A stretch of 64,000 nt of DNA, taken from Methanofollis ethanolicus (lineage in GTDB: Archaea; Halobacteriota; Methanomicrobia; Methanomicrobiales; Methanofollaceae). Position 1 is the first letter of the stretch, and the number at the start of each line of letters is the position of its first letter. The position numbers and the translations under genes were made by a program. The stretch spans positions 682,001 through 746,000 of the forward strand of contig NZ_BCNW01000001.1 of NCBI RefSeq assembly GCF_001571385.1, given 5' to 3'. Of this stretch, positions 42,901 through 51,376 are shown in pieces. The notes beneath the pieces are model-generated. The model searched no databases. It was not told where the DNA came from and saw only the letters and a program-made list of their open reading frames with translations.

Positions 42901-43486
42901 GACGGCGGTCTCCAGCGTCTCCCTCACGGCCGCAGGGAGGATCGACGGCGTCATGATCACCCTCGAACCTGTGACCGACGGCCCCGAGGGCATCGACGGT
43001 CCCGTCTACCAGTACATCCAGGCCGACCTGACGTACACGACCGACGACGCCATCTCCGAAGCGGTCTTCACCTTCTCCGTGCCGGCGTCCTGGCTGAGGG
43101 AGCAGGGCCTCGCGCCCGGCAGTGTCGCCCTCTGGCGCTACCACAACGGCACCTGGGCGCCTCTCCAGACTGAGATCGTCAGGGAGACTGCCGACAGTGT
43201 CTTTTTCCGTGCTGTCTCGCCGGGCTTCTCGTACTTCGCCATTGCGCCCGGTCCCGACCCTACCGCGGCGGTGACCGCGCCTGTGCCTGCAGAGGTCACT
43301 GCATCAGCCGCGGCGAACGCGACCGCCGTGCACATGACTCCCCTGCCGGCGGAGAATGTGACGGCCATGCACACCGCGACGCCTGCACCGGCGCCGCCCC
43401 TCACCCCGCAGCAGAGCCCTGTCTTCCCTGTCGTACCCCTGGGTGCGGCAGTATGCGTTGCCTTCCTTTTCAGAAGGAGACGCTGA
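39941..43486 (+). CDS. Papain-like cysteine protease fused to beta-helix and PGF-pre-PGF domains, surface-anchored
   Basis: This 1181-residue exported protein has a signal peptide at about 10-30. A C1A papain domain has Gln148, catalytic Cys154 (CGSCWAFAS), His298 (GGHAVLIVGWDDT) and Asn328 (KNSW). A lectin-like domain follows (YQYDPLGWTASFGDSTTAYGANVF, about 385-520). A NosD-type right-handed beta-helix from about 535 to 925 starts YATIQEAIDAALPGQ and ends DTDGDGVGETPY. A PGF-pre-PGF domain lies at about 960-1105 (YQYIQADLTYTTDDAISEAVFTFSVPASW...GFSYFAI), then a Thr/Ala/Pro stalk and a hydrophobic tail with RRRR. It is probably a cell-surface protease with a carbohydrate- or peptide-binding stalk. 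It is closely related to the gene at 44098. Confidence 0.9.
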   Translation: MRSMTPRQRYLTILLVCVGLALSGIPCAAALPDTVLLLSPDEQGPFPGAGDSLTAGADVRVEAAPLNPAFVRYQEEKDAALAENGIALLCAAVPETPENESFPPLDGLIPSPVTLVWSEDSFSTLSTPPSESYFNLADEGRLTPVKDQGECGSCWAFASLGSLESTLLTDGLGTWDLSENNLKNTHGFDWGPCDGGNPFMATAYLTRWSGPVDESDDPYILPVPSSTSPSGLAPVMHVQNVTFLPPRSGPLDNDLIKATIKDEGGLYTSFQVNLSCFGPSAITYYLPENSTAKIDGGHAVLIVGWDDTYPAANFVETPPGDGAFIAKNSWSTSSGDNGYFYISYYDRYFGRFLNRSKTYIGDDLAAVLFTGESVETHDHVYQYDPLGWTASFGDSTTAYGANVFIAERYEDLNAVSFYTREPGTDYEVMVYLGQGGLLRYASVADGTMALPGYHTVPFKMSLPLAPGDSILVTLKLTAPTDTHPLAVEMPFRGYSSNATAGPGQSYVSADGVHWKDLTADYPNTNICIKVFTRDPLRVPEDYATIQEAIDAALPGQMVRVGDGVYVENVVVDHPLTLAGSSDAVIDGNGGTALTLTGSNITVRGLTLTNGGDGVRIAGNDTLFMNPTVTDCSGDGVVLEGVSRSVIFRANISRANSTGILIHETSGAALFRCDVSGCDDDGIAVRSSGSFTLTDCVAAGNGGTGLALDGVRDGRVSRTAMTGNRWNFRLVPLPGYEDTVAVDGTTTVDGRPVYVWTGREDAVVPDDAGMVYLFGCRNITAEDLTLSGTYVGLVVANSTGVTVRNVTATGNYGGAICRVSDDLLIDASAFVGNDYAGLSCFDCTAATVTGSLIADNGVGAFIFAATPGDTALWQNTFRNNSGGNLPAGHAVALNSPAPVSYRYNGTYFTHALGNFWDDYAGTDTDGDGVGETPYSTTGLNDTCPLVAPADRYVLSVPPPPSDGSDSDSSTGASGDLNPGDSTTLSFDRTAVSSVSLTAAGRIDGVMITLEPVTDGPEGIDGPVYQYIQADLTYTTDDAISEAVFTFSVPASWLREQGLAPGSVALWRYHNGTWAPLQTEIVRETADSVFFRAVSPGFSYFAIAPGPDPTAAVTAPVPAEVTASAAANATAVHMTPLPAENVTAMHTATPAPAPPLTPQQSPVFPVVPLGAAVCVAFLFRRRR

Positions 43487-44097
43487 ACTTTTTTTTGGAG
43501 AGCATATCCCAAAACTCTCGTTCATTCCCCTTTCCCCGCATGCTGAACTCGGGAGAAAATTTCATGATCGGGTCGATGTCTTCCCGAATACCATGAAAAA
43601 TCGTGCGAAACCACCGCCTTCCCCTACCTCTCTGCCGGGGGATTGATGCCCCCGGACCCCCGAAACAGGATAGGGCCGGGGAAGAGAGAACAGAGATCCT
43701 GATGAAGGAGATTGCCCTCCACCCCCTCTCGCAATGATGGGGGGATCAGGGGGTGAAACCCCCCGGACAAGACGCCAGAACAGGATTTTTCAGAACCACA
43801 TACCGATCATTCCCTCGACAGGACAGAGGGTATGATCAGTTTTGGGATGACCTCGGATTCTAATCGTTGAATGCCCATTTTCTGAGTGCCCGGGTCGGCG
43901 AGGTTCGCCCTCCGTACTGCGGGGAAAGGTGGTGGCTTCACACCCTCTGAGTGAAGTACGCGAGAGAGTATCGCTCAGAGCATGAGCGTATCTAAAACGT
44001 CGATATATCCGCAAATCGCATGTATTATCGCTGCAATGATCACGATGAGTTAATATGGTAGTTTGATGCCATATCTCTCAGATACATCTCATCTCTG
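43487..44097. other. Intergenic region between the two protease genes, with T-run terminator, repeat copy and hairpin
   Basis: Immediately after the stop codon is a run of nine T (about 43487-43495), a probable terminator. Repeat copy 3 occupies 43635-43793. At 43945-43980 a strong hairpin CTCTGAGTGA...TCGCTCAGAG has 9 of 10 arm bases paired around a 16-base loop. The last 100 bases before the GTG at 44098 are moderately AT-rich. No gene is credible here. Confidence 0.5.
43635..43793 (+). repeat. Composite intergenic repeat, copy 3 (left module reduced)
   Basis: The left module is shortened to CCGGGGGATTGATGCCCCCGG. The right module keeps GATTGCCCTCCACCCCCTC, the G-run/C-run stem GGGGG-TGAAA-CCCCC, and GACGCCAGAACAGGATTTTT. 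The order is the same as in the other copies. Confidence 0.75.
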
Positions 44098-47000
44098 GTG
44101 ATTCTCACGACAACCCTCAGACTTATTCCCCTGCTGACTCTCTGTGCAGTGATCGCCCTGCTTGCCGTGCCGGGCGTGTCCGGAGAGACATTCGAGGCGG
44201 CCCCTCTCAACCCCGCCTTCCTTGAATATGTCGACGACCAGGAGACGACGGAGTACGCTACCGTTCGGGCCTGCACTCTCGCCTCGCTCCCCCCGGATGC
44301 CCCCTATCCCATGACCGGTCTCCGCCCGGCGCCTGCCACGCTCGTCTGGTCGGACCAGATCGCCGGTTCTGTCGGGTCGAACGATCTACCCTCCACCTTC
44401 GACCTCAGGGACGAGGGGCGCCTCACGCCTGTGCGTGACCAGGGAAAGGCCGGGAGTTGCTGGGCCTTCGCCACCTACGCCTCCCTTGAGTCGACCCTGC
44501 TCACCGACACCGGCGTTGCATGGGACTTCTCAGAGAACAACATGAAGGACCTCTGCTCGAACCTCTATCCTGACGGCTTCGACCGCGGCCCCTACGACGG
44601 CGGTCAGGCCTTCATGTCCACCGCCTACCTCTCCCGGTGGTCCGGGCCGTTGAACGAGTCCGACGACCCCTATGATCTTCCCCTGCCACAGAACATCTCG
44701 CCGACCGACCTGCCGCCGGTGATGCATGTCCAGAACGTCACCTTCCTCCCTCCGCGTGACGGACCCCTCGACAACGACCTGATAAAGGAGGCAATCCGCG
44801 ACCGAGGGGCCCTCTGGGTCGGCTTTACGGTGAACTGGACCTGCTTCAAAGACAACTACCTGACCTATTACCGCCCCGACAATGGGACATATAAGATCGA
44901 CGGCGGGCACGCGGTCGCCCTCGTCGGCTGGGACGACACGTTCCCGGCGGCGAACTTCAAGGTCGCCCCGCCCGGCCCCGGCGCCTTCATCGTGAAGAAC
45001 TCGTGGGGCGAGGGTGTCGGCGACGGCGGCTACTTCTATATCTCCTATTACGAGCCCGAACTCGGCGGTTTCAGTGGTGAGTACTCCTCCATCATCAAAC
45101 GTGCCGATTATAGTACGGTCCTCTTCACCGGCGAGGCCGCCGATTCTCCAGACCATGCCTACCAGTACGACCCCCTGGGGTGGACCGAGAGTATCGGCGC
45201 CGGCAGTTTCACGACGCTTTATGGTGCCAATGTCTTCACCGCCGACAGTTATGAAGACCTGCGGTCGGTGAGTTTCTCCACCCGTGAACCTGACACCGAG
45301 TACGTCGTTGCGATCTTCTGCGACATCGACTCCCCGCCGGGCAACGCCTCCGGTCCCGCCACATGGGTCTCGGGCACCGCCGACCTTCCCGGCTACCACA
45401 CCGTCCCCCTCCCCGAATCAGTCGCCCTCACACCGGGCCAGACCTTCTCGGTGGTCCTGAAGGTCGACGCCCCCACCGACACCTATCCCCTTGTCGTGGA
45501 GAAGCCGATCGCGGATTATTCGAGCAATGCCACGGCCAACCCTGGCGAGAGTTATGTGAGCGTCGACGGCGACGCATGGTCTGACCTGACGCAGATAGCT
45601 GGATTCTCCAACACCAACGTCTGCATCAAGGCGTTTTCCACCGACGCCATCGTGGTGCCCCGCGACTATACCACCATCCAGGGGGCCGTCGATGCGGCCA
45701 GGGCGGGCGAGACGGTCTGGGTGGAGAGCGGCACCTATGATGAGCACGTCGTCGTGAACAGAACGATCTCGCTGCTCGGGACCGACACCGGCACCGGCCT
45801 CCCGACGATCGATCCGGGCGACGCCGATTGCGGCGTAACCATTTCGGCAAATAACGCTGTATTCGAGGGTTTCAATGTGGTCAGGGACGGCGAGGACGCG
45901 TACGACGGTACCGGCGTTCTTCTCGAAGGCGACGATCTTACGGTGCATGACGTTGCGGTCACCGGGAGCGAGGTCGGGCTTGAGATCGGGGATGTGACCG
46001 GTCTCACCCTCAGAAACACCTCGATGACCGACAACCTCCGCAACCTCGTATATGCATACGATAACCCCTCGCCCGGCAATGACATCGACACCGGCAACAC
46101 GGTCGACGGCCGCCCGGTCGTCTACCTCGAAGGGGTTTCAGGCGTCACCGTCGGCGCTGACGCCGGGGCGGTGATCTGCGTCAACGCGAGCGATGTCGCG
46201 GTCAGGGATCTCTCCCTGGACCACCTGGCGTACGGCATCCTGGCTCTCGACACGCAGGGCCTCACGGTCGCGAACACCACCTTCGAGAACGTGTCGGCCG
46301 GAGTGTGCGCTATCCGGTCCGAAGACCTGACTATCTCTGAGAACCGGTTCGGACGCAATGTCAACTATGGGATCATGCTGTCGGGATGTCCGCATACGCA
46401 GGTGGAGGGCAACGCCTTCGACGGTGTCGAGCTTTTCGGCGTCTACTCATACCTTGGTCAGGACCAGACGATCTCGGGCAACAGGATCGCAGGATCGCCG
46501 GCAATCGGTATTTTTATGTTCCTCTCTCCAGACAGCGAGGTCCGTGACAATATCGTCAACGCATCTGAATACGGGATCCTTGCTAACGGAATTCCGGACT
46601 ACGGGACGAATCTCAGCGTGACGAACAATACGGTGGCCGGTTCTCCCGTGTTCGGTTTTATAGGTGAGAACCTCGGGAACCTGAACCTCTCGGCGAATGT
46701 CCTGAACGGTAACGACGGTGGGATCAGAATCGGGGGCTGTGCCGCTGCAAATGTAGCGGACAACACGGTAACCTACGGGGACGGAGGTGTTGGAATGTAT
46801 ATCGTCGCCAGTAACGCCACGATCGCCGGGAACAGCGTTGAAGGTGCGGGTGCGATGGCCGTCCTGGACGGAGGCAACACCTCCATGACCAGAAACACCT
46901 TCTCAGGGACATACTATCCGGTGGTCGAAGATGAAGAGGGCTCTGGGTCCTTCTCTGTCTATATGAATTCCTTTATCTGCACGCCCGCACCAGGGGGGCT

Positions 47001-48024
47001 TATGACGGTGCAGGCCAATGATCGGGCCTTTTCTCTCGAAGAATCCCTCGACGACCTGCCGGTCGATCAGGTGCCGGCGGTGCAGAGCGTACTTGCGTCT
47101 CTCCCAGGTGACAGCCTCGCTCTGACCGACACCAGGATGGCCGCTCCTGTCGTCTCCTGGCACTCCCCGTCTGAATTGAACTACTGGTACCACGGGACCG
47201 GGTACAGGAATTTCGCCGGCAACTACTGGAGCACGTATGAGGGAACAGATGCAAACGGCGACGGCATCGGCGATACGCCTTTCTCGATCGCGGAGACTGA
47301 AACCGATCTCTATCCATTGATGGACAGATTTGAGGCATATGCGACCACATCGCCCGATTCCGGCGACTCCTCGTCGGACGGCACGGTCGGGGCCTCAGGC
47401 AACCTGAATGCCGGTGCCACTGCCTCGCTGCACTTCACGGGTTCGGCGGTGACGATGGTCAATGTCACGGCAGGGCAGCGGATCGACGGCATCATGCTGA
47501 CCATCGCCCCGGCGTCCTTCGGGCCTGCCGGCCTGGACGCCCCGGTGTACCAGTACCTGGCTGCAAACCTCACCTACACCACCGACAATGCGATCTCAGA
47601 AGCGGTCTTCACCTTCTCCGTGCCGATGTCCTGGCTGAAGGAGCAGGGCCTCGCGCCCGGCAGTGTCGTCCTCTGGCGCTACCATGACGGAACCTGGACG
47701 GCGCTCCCGACAGAGGTGCTCCGTGAGGAGGGCGGTCGTGTCGTCTATCGCGCCGTCTCGCCGGGTTTCTCGTACTTTGCGGTCGCAGAGGGGAAGGCGG
47801 TGCTGCCCGGACAGACGAAGACACCTCCCGCGGCCGGTTCAGAGGTAAATACGACGCCGGTTGAAGCAACCCCCGTCCCCACGCTGAACCAGAGCGCCGC
47901 CGGTCTGGCGACACTGACGGAAGCACAGGGTGCAATGCCCCCCGCCACCACCCCGCGGCAGAGTCTGCTCCTTTTCACCCCCCTGCTTGCGCTCGGCGCC
48001 CTCCTCCTTCTGCGGCGGAGGTAA
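44098..48024 (+). CDS. Second papain-like protease with beta-helix and PGF-pre-PGF domains, surface-anchored
   Basis: The 1308-residue paralogue of the preceding gene starts at GTG 44098 with signal peptide ILTTTLRLIPLLTLCAVIALLAV. The papain domain has Gln115, Cys121 (AGSCWAFA), His271 (GGHAVALVGW) and Asn301 (KNSWG). The residue three before Cys121 is Ala instead of the usual disulfide Cys. A lectin-like domain (about 360-505), beta-helix (about 520-1060, ending DANGDGIGDTPF), PGF-pre-PGF domain (about 1095-1240) and a stalk ending QSLLLFTPLLALGALLLLRRR follow. The two proteases are highly similar in the N-terminal and PGF-pre-PGF parts but diverge in the beta-helix, suggesting duplication with exchange of the ligand-binding segment. 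Confidence 0.9.
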   Translation: MILTTTLRLIPLLTLCAVIALLAVPGVSGETFEAAPLNPAFLEYVDDQETTEYATVRACTLASLPPDAPYPMTGLRPAPATLVWSDQIAGSVGSNDLPSTFDLRDEGRLTPVRDQGKAGSCWAFATYASLESTLLTDTGVAWDFSENNMKDLCSNLYPDGFDRGPYDGGQAFMSTAYLSRWSGPLNESDDPYDLPLPQNISPTDLPPVMHVQNVTFLPPRDGPLDNDLIKEAIRDRGALWVGFTVNWTCFKDNYLTYYRPDNGTYKIDGGHAVALVGWDDTFPAANFKVAPPGPGAFIVKNSWGEGVGDGGYFYISYYEPELGGFSGEYSSIIKRADYSTVLFTGEAADSPDHAYQYDPLGWTESIGAGSFTTLYGANVFTADSYEDLRSVSFSTREPDTEYVVAIFCDIDSPPGNASGPATWVSGTADLPGYHTVPLPESVALTPGQTFSVVLKVDAPTDTYPLVVEKPIADYSSNATANPGESYVSVDGDAWSDLTQIAGFSNTNVCIKAFSTDAIVVPRDYTTIQGAVDAARAGETVWVESGTYDEHVVVNRTISLLGTDTGTGLPTIDPGDADCGVTISANNAVFEGFNVVRDGEDAYDGTGVLLEGDDLTVHDVAVTGSEVGLEIGDVTGLTLRNTSMTDNLRNLVYAYDNPSPGNDIDTGNTVDGRPVVYLEGVSGVTVGADAGAVICVNASDVAVRDLSLDHLAYGILALDTQGLTVANTTFENVSAGVCAIRSEDLTISENRFGRNVNYGIMLSGCPHTQVEGNAFDGVELFGVYSYLGQDQTISGNRIAGSPAIGIFMFLSPDSEVRDNIVNASEYGILANGIPDYGTNLSVTNNTVAGSPVFGFIGENLGNLNLSANVLNGNDGGIRIGGCAAANVADNTVTYGDGGVGMYIVASNATIAGNSVEGAGAMAVLDGGNTSMTRNTFSGTYYPVVEDEEGSGSFSVYMNSFICTPAPGGLMTVQANDRAFSLEESLDDLPVDQVPAVQSVLASLPGDSLALTDTRMAAPVVSWHSPSELNYWYHGTGYRNFAGNYWSTYEGTDANGDGIGDTPFSIAETETDLYPLMDRFEAYATTSPDSGDSSSDGTVGASGNLNAGATASLHFTGSAVTMVNVTAGQRIDGIMLTIAPASFGPAGLDAPVYQYLAANLTYTTDNAISEAVFTFSVPMSWLKEQGLAPGSVVLWRYHDGTWTALPTEVLREEGGRVVYRAVSPGFSYFAVAEGKAVLPGQTKTPPAAGSEVNTTPVEATPVPTLNQSAAGLATLTEAQGAMPPATTPRQSLLLFTPLLALGALLLLRRR

Positions 48025-48029
48025 CACTC

Positions 48030-48037
48030 TTTTTTTC
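48030..48037 (+). terminator. T-run after the second protease gene
   Basis: CTCTTTTTTTCGG follows the stop codon within ten bases, an archaeal-type oligo-T terminator. Confidence 0.55.
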
Positions 48038-48113
48038 GGTGATCGTCAGGACGACGGGACAGAAAAGAAACGGTACGGGGCGTTGCCTCCTGACAATGAC
48101 GCTTCAAAATGGA

Positions 48114-48185
48114 TGGACCCGGCGGGATTTGAACCCGCGGCCTCATCGTTGCGAACGATGCGATCTTCCCCTGATCTACGAGCCC
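48114..48185 (-). tRNA. tRNA-Ala (anticodon CGC)
   Basis: Minus strand: acceptor 5' GGGCTCG pairs with CGGGTCC. The D-arm is GATCAGGGGAAGATC, the anticodon stem CATCG/CGATG holds loop TTCGCAA (anticodon CGC, reading the Ala codon GCG), and the T-arm is GCGGG-TTCAAAT-CCCGC. The discriminator is A; CCA is not encoded. No intron is seen. It lies between the second protease gene and tfb. Confidence 0.93.
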
Positions 48186-48323
48186 TTATGCCTGATCAGT
48201 GCCTGATCCTGCCCAGTACTTTTGCCTCTGTTCCCTTATATCTGTTCCCATTCCGGCGCCCCGGGCCAGTGCCCGTGACCATCCGGCAGAGCGGGACACG
48301 CACGCGCCCCGAAAAAAAGGAGA

Positions 48324-49334
48324 TCAGAGAATGATCTCGATATCGAGTTTCTCGGCGAGTTCCTTGTACCGGTTCCGGATCGTCATCTCGGTGACACCCG
48401 CTACCTCGGCGACCTCGCGCTGGGTCCGCCTCTCCCCCGAGAGGATCGAGGAGATGTAGATGGCGGCGGCCGCAACACCGGTCGGCCCCCTGCCGCTCGT
48501 CAGTTCACGCTCGCCAGCCTGCCGCAGGATCTCCACGGCGCGGCTCTGCACCTCGCCTTTGAGGGTGAGGCCGGAGCAGAAGCGGGGCACGTAGTCGATC
48601 GGCGAGGTCGGCAGGAGCTTGAGGCCGAGTTCGCGGGAGATGAACCGGTAGGTGCGCCCGATCTCTTTTCTGGAGACACGGGACACCTCGGCGATCTCGT
48701 CGAGCGTACGCGGCACCGAGCACTGGCGGCACGCCGCATACAGCGCGGCCGCGGCCACGCCCTCAATGGACCTGCCCCTGATCAGGTTCTTGTCCACAGC
48801 GTCGCGGTAGATGACCGCAGCGGTCTCCCGCACGTTCCGCGGCAGGCCGAGGGCCGAGGCCATACGGTCCAGTTCGGAGAGCGCGAAGGCGAGGTTCCTC
48901 TCTGTGGCGTTCGAGACCCGGATCCTCCGCTGCCACTTACGAAGACGGTACAGCTGCGCCCTGTTCTTCGAGGAGATGGCACGGCCATAACTGTCGCGGT
49001 TCCGCCAGTCGATCATCGTCGAAAGACCCTTGTCGTGAATGGTAAAGGTCATCGGCGCACCGACACGGGACCGCTTCACCCGCTGGTCATGGTCGAAGGC
49101 ACGCCACTCCGGGCCGCGGTCGATGAACTCCTCGTCGAGGACGAGGCCGCAGTTCTTGCAGACAAGTTCGGCACGCTCATAGTCGTGGACAAGCTGCCGG
49201 CTGCCGCACTCGGGACAGACATTCTCGGTCGTTTCCTCGCGTTTCTTCTCCGTCTCCCGCACTGTCGTCCGTACACGTTTCTTCAGGGCCTCACGCTCGC
49301 TCTGAAGCGCCTTTAATTTCTCGATTTCTGCCAT
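48324..49334 (-). CDS. tfb: Transcription initiation factor TFB
   Basis: TFB bridges TBP-bound promoter DNA and RNA polymerase. The 336-residue protein has the N-terminal zinc ribbon (C40, C43, C59, C62: [20 protein letters not shown]), a B-finger/linker around RGPEWRAFD, and two cyclin-fold repeats (about 130-220 and 225-325), ending in a helix-turn-helix [20 protein letters not shown]. An N-terminal charged helix of about 35 residues before the ribbon is longer than usual. It overlaps gar1 by 22 bases, the common archaeal gar1-tfb pair. A poly-A run at 48312-48318 would act as its terminator on the minus strand. Confidence 0.96.
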   Translation of the reverse strand: MAEIEKLKALQSEREALKKRVRTTVRETEKKREETTENVCPECGSRQLVHDYERAELVCKNCGLVLDEEFIDRGPEWRAFDHDQRVKRSRVGAPMTFTIHDKGLSTMIDWRNRDSYGRAISSKNRAQLYRLRKWQRRIRVSNATERNLAFALSELDRMASALGLPRNVRETAAVIYRDAVDKNLIRGRSIEGVAAAALYAACRQCSVPRTLDEIAEVSRVSRKEIGRTYRFISRELGLKLLPTSPIDYVPRFCSGLTLKGEVQSRAVEILRQAGERELTSGRGPTGVAAAAIYISSILSGERRTQREVAEVAGVTEMTIRNRYKELAEKLDIEIIL

Positions 49335-49567
49335 TTTCCATCACCCTTGGTATACAGTTTCTCTCCCACGTGTCCGCTACAGGCCCCCTTGCAGACGACC
49401 GCAGCATACGGCGAGGCCACATTCCCGAAGATGTCAACAACTTTCCCGGCCGGTCTCGTACGTCTGTCGAAGACATCCCCATAGAGGCGGGGCAGCTGGG
49501 CGGCGTCGCACCTGACGATCATCGTGCGAGAACCGCAAATCTTAACTATCAGCCCCACAAGTTTCAA
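49313..49567 (-). CDS. gar1: H/ACA RNA-protein complex component Gar1
   Basis: Gar1 binds Cbf5 in the pseudouridylation H/ACA RNP and aids substrate turnover. The 84-residue beta-barrel protein contains the family core ...[31 protein letters not shown]. Its start appears to be TTG 49567 with GAGGAATT about six bases upstream; a GTG three codons later is an alternative. Its stop lies inside the beginning of tfb, so the two are translationally coupled. Confidence 0.88.
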   Translation of the reverse strand: MKLVGLIVKICGSRTMIVRCDAAQLPRLYGDVFDRRTRPAGKVVDIFGNVASPYAAVVCKGACSGHVGEKLYTKGDGKWQKSRN

Positions 49568-49661
49568 GAGAATTCCTCATCAAAACTCCTGCAAAAGGGA
49601 GTATTGTATATAAATTGGGTGGTATGGCTATTTAAACATATCGACAAAATATAAATATGGA

Positions 49662-50321
49662 TTAAATCCCGAGTAAATCCGAAACAATATTTATAGACAG
49701 CGATCTCGCGCACTCGTCCTCTGTTAGCCCTGCACCGCGTGCAACCGCCATCTTCGCCTCCCTGGTGAGAAGGTCTGAAGGCGCATGGGCGTCTGAGTCC
49801 ACCACCACCATGCAACCCGCCTCCCGTGCAGTCACTGCCACATATCCATTTGTCCTGTTGTGCCCGTTCCTTGAGGTGATCTCAAGGGCGACACCGTTTT
49901 TCGCGGCAAGATGTGCGTCCTCCAGTGTGATGAAGCCCGGGTGGCCGAGGATATCAACATCCCTCGAAGAACAGGCTGCATGGTTTGTGCCCGGAGCGAC
50001 CGGTTCGACCGGCGACTCCCCGTGGACGACGACGACCTCGGCGCCCTTCTCTTTGGCGTACGCCGCGAGTTCGGGGATCTCCTCGGGCGGCACATGAGTG
50101 ATCTCGACGCCGCAGAGGAGACGGACGCCGAAGTGTCTTGCACTTTTCTTGAGGCACGACGTCGTCGTGATCACCTGATCGATATTCGAGCAGTCGACAT
50201 GGTCGGCGATGGCGACGACCTCGTACCCAAGGACAGCAAGACGGCGGACAAGTTCGATGGGGAGAAGGTCGCCGTCCGTCATCGTGGTGTGGGTGTGCAG
50301 ATCGTAGAGGCCGCCGCTCAC
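49662..50321 (-). CDS. PHP-domain phosphoesterase
   Basis: The 219-residue PHP-fold protein has metal-binding motifs LHTHTTMTDG at 8-17, IADHVD near 38-43, CGVEITHV near 72, VVVHGES near 97, ILGHPG near 124 and VDSDAH near 174. This single-domain archaeal type is close to HisJ-like histidinol phosphatases and to PHP phosphodiesterases; the substrate is not deducible. It overlaps the srp19 stop codon by four bases (ATGA), so both are in one operon. A short AT-rich gap (49568-49661) then precedes gar1 and likely contains a second promoter. Confidence 0.88.
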   Translation of the reverse strand: MSGGLYDLHTHTTMTDGDLLPIELVRRLAVLGYEVVAIADHVDCSNIDQVITTTSCLKKSARHFGVRLLCGVEITHVPPEEIPELAAYAKEKGAEVVVVHGESPVEPVAPGTNHAACSSRDVDILGHPGFITLEDAHLAAKNGVALEITSRNGHNRTNGYVAVTAREAGCMVVVDSDAHAPSDLLTREAKMAVARGAGLTEDECARSLSINIVSDLLGI

Positions 50322-50590
50322 TGCCTCACCTCGATCGTCCCTGCCACCTTCTTAATGAGGGTTCCCTTCGACTCCGTGCACTCGACGACCACCCGCCCTT
50401 CGCGCTTGAACCAGTGGGCCGGGTGGTGTTTTTCCTCGGCCCGGTACGTATAGCCGCATCTCTTCAGGGCCGCCCTGATATCGTCGACTGTCGGATTTTT
50501 GACGGCGCGACCGACAGGGACGCGCCTCCCCTCGGACCGCTTCAGACCGGCAGAAAAATAGCACGGATAAAGGATACAGACACTTTCCAT
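50318..50590 (-). CDS. srp19: Signal recognition particle 19 kDa protein
   Basis: SRP19 binds SRP RNA and helps assemble SRP54 on it. The 90-residue protein shows ILYPCYFSAGLKRSEGRRVPVGRAV, the conserved RNA-binding pattern (Y-P-x-Y...R-x-G-R-x-V), then NPTVDDIRAALKRCGY and a C-terminal basic strand. The length is normal for archaeal SRP19. It is divergent from hypB, with a 53-base AT-rich shared promoter gap. Confidence 0.93.
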   Translation of the reverse strand: MESVCILYPCYFSAGLKRSEGRRVPVGRAVKNPTVDDIRAALKRCGYTYRAEEKHHPAHWFKREGRVVVECTESKGTLIKKVAGTIEVRQ

Positions 50591-50643
50591 TATAGAATGG
50601 TAGATGGTGAACCTATATAGGGGTCACGTTCAATACTCACTGT

Positions 50644-51291
50644 ATGCACCACATCGACGTCCTTATCGAGAAGGATGTATATGCCGCAAACGATAATCTT
50701 GCTGCTGCGAACGCTGCACACCTGAAAGAACACGGAGTCAGGGCATTTGACCTCCTCGGCGCCATCGGGTCGGGAAAGACCTCCTTGATCGAGCGGATGG
50801 TGCCCCTCCTTGCCGAGCGCGGCCTTGCGGCCGGCGCCGTTGCCGGGGACGTCTATGGTGACGATGACTTCAAAAGGATCGTGGGCCTCGGCATCCCGGC
50901 TGTCAATGCCAACACCGGTACCGAGTGCCACCTCGATGCGCACCTCGTCGAGCACGCCATCGATCACCTCCCCCTCGACGATATCGATCTCCTGTTTATC
51001 GAGAACGTGGGCAACATGGTCTGCCCGACCGATTTCGCCCTCGGGGCCGAGAAGCGGGTTGTCGTCGTCTCCTCGACCGAGGGTGACGATGTCGTGAACA
51101 AGCACCCGATGATGTTCCGCGGCTGCTCGATCGGTGTGATCAACAAGGTCGACCTTGCCCCTCTCGTCGGCTGCAACATTGAGCGGATGGAGGCCGACAT
51201 GCGGCGCTACAACCCGGAGATGAAGATCTTCAGGACAAATATGAAGGCCGGTGAGGGTGTCTCCGCCGTGCTCGACGCGATCCTGGAGTGA
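50644..51291 (+). CDS. hypB: Hydrogenase nickel incorporation GTPase HypB
   Basis: HypB is the GTPase that delivers nickel to [NiFe]-hydrogenase precursors with HypA. The 215-residue protein has the P-loop GAIGSGKTS at 39-47, metal-binding TECHLDAH (C95, H96, H100) and NMVCP (C127) that form the dimer metal site, and the G4 motif NKVD at 167-170. It lacks the N-terminal high-affinity CxxCGC and His-rich stretches of bacterial HypB, as is usual in methanogens. hypA is not adjacent. The gene stands alone before S8e, whose own TATA element lies in the gap. Confidence 0.94.
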   Translation: MHHIDVLIEKDVYAANDNLAAANAAHLKEHGVRAFDLLGAIGSGKTSLIERMVPLLAERGLAAGAVAGDVYGDDDFKRIVGLGIPAVNANTGTECHLDAHLVEHAIDHLPLDDIDLLFIENVGNMVCPTDFALGAEKRVVVVSSTEGDDVVNKHPMMFRGCSIGVINKVDLAPLVGCNIERMEADMRRYNPEMKIFRTNMKAGEGVSAVLDAILE

Positions 51292-51314
51292 TCAGAGTTA
51301 AATACCGAGAGCCA

Positions 51315-51327
51315 GAATATATATAGA
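51315..51327 (+). promoter_or_regulatory. TATA element for the S8e gene
   Basis: GAATATATATAGA in the hypB-S8e gap is a near-ideal archaeal TATA box. It places transcription start around 51345-51350 and a leader of about 30 bases carrying a GAGGTGAT ribosome-binding site at 51366-51373. Confidence 0.65.
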
Positions 51328-51376
51328 ACTCTCTATGGGATTCCTGTCTCACAGATTGTAATCCTGAGGTGATACT

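Noticed and set aside
43790-44014. Short minus-strand frame before the second protease gene
   Set aside because: It spans the repeat end and the hairpin; translation is Arg/Ser/Thr-rich without features.
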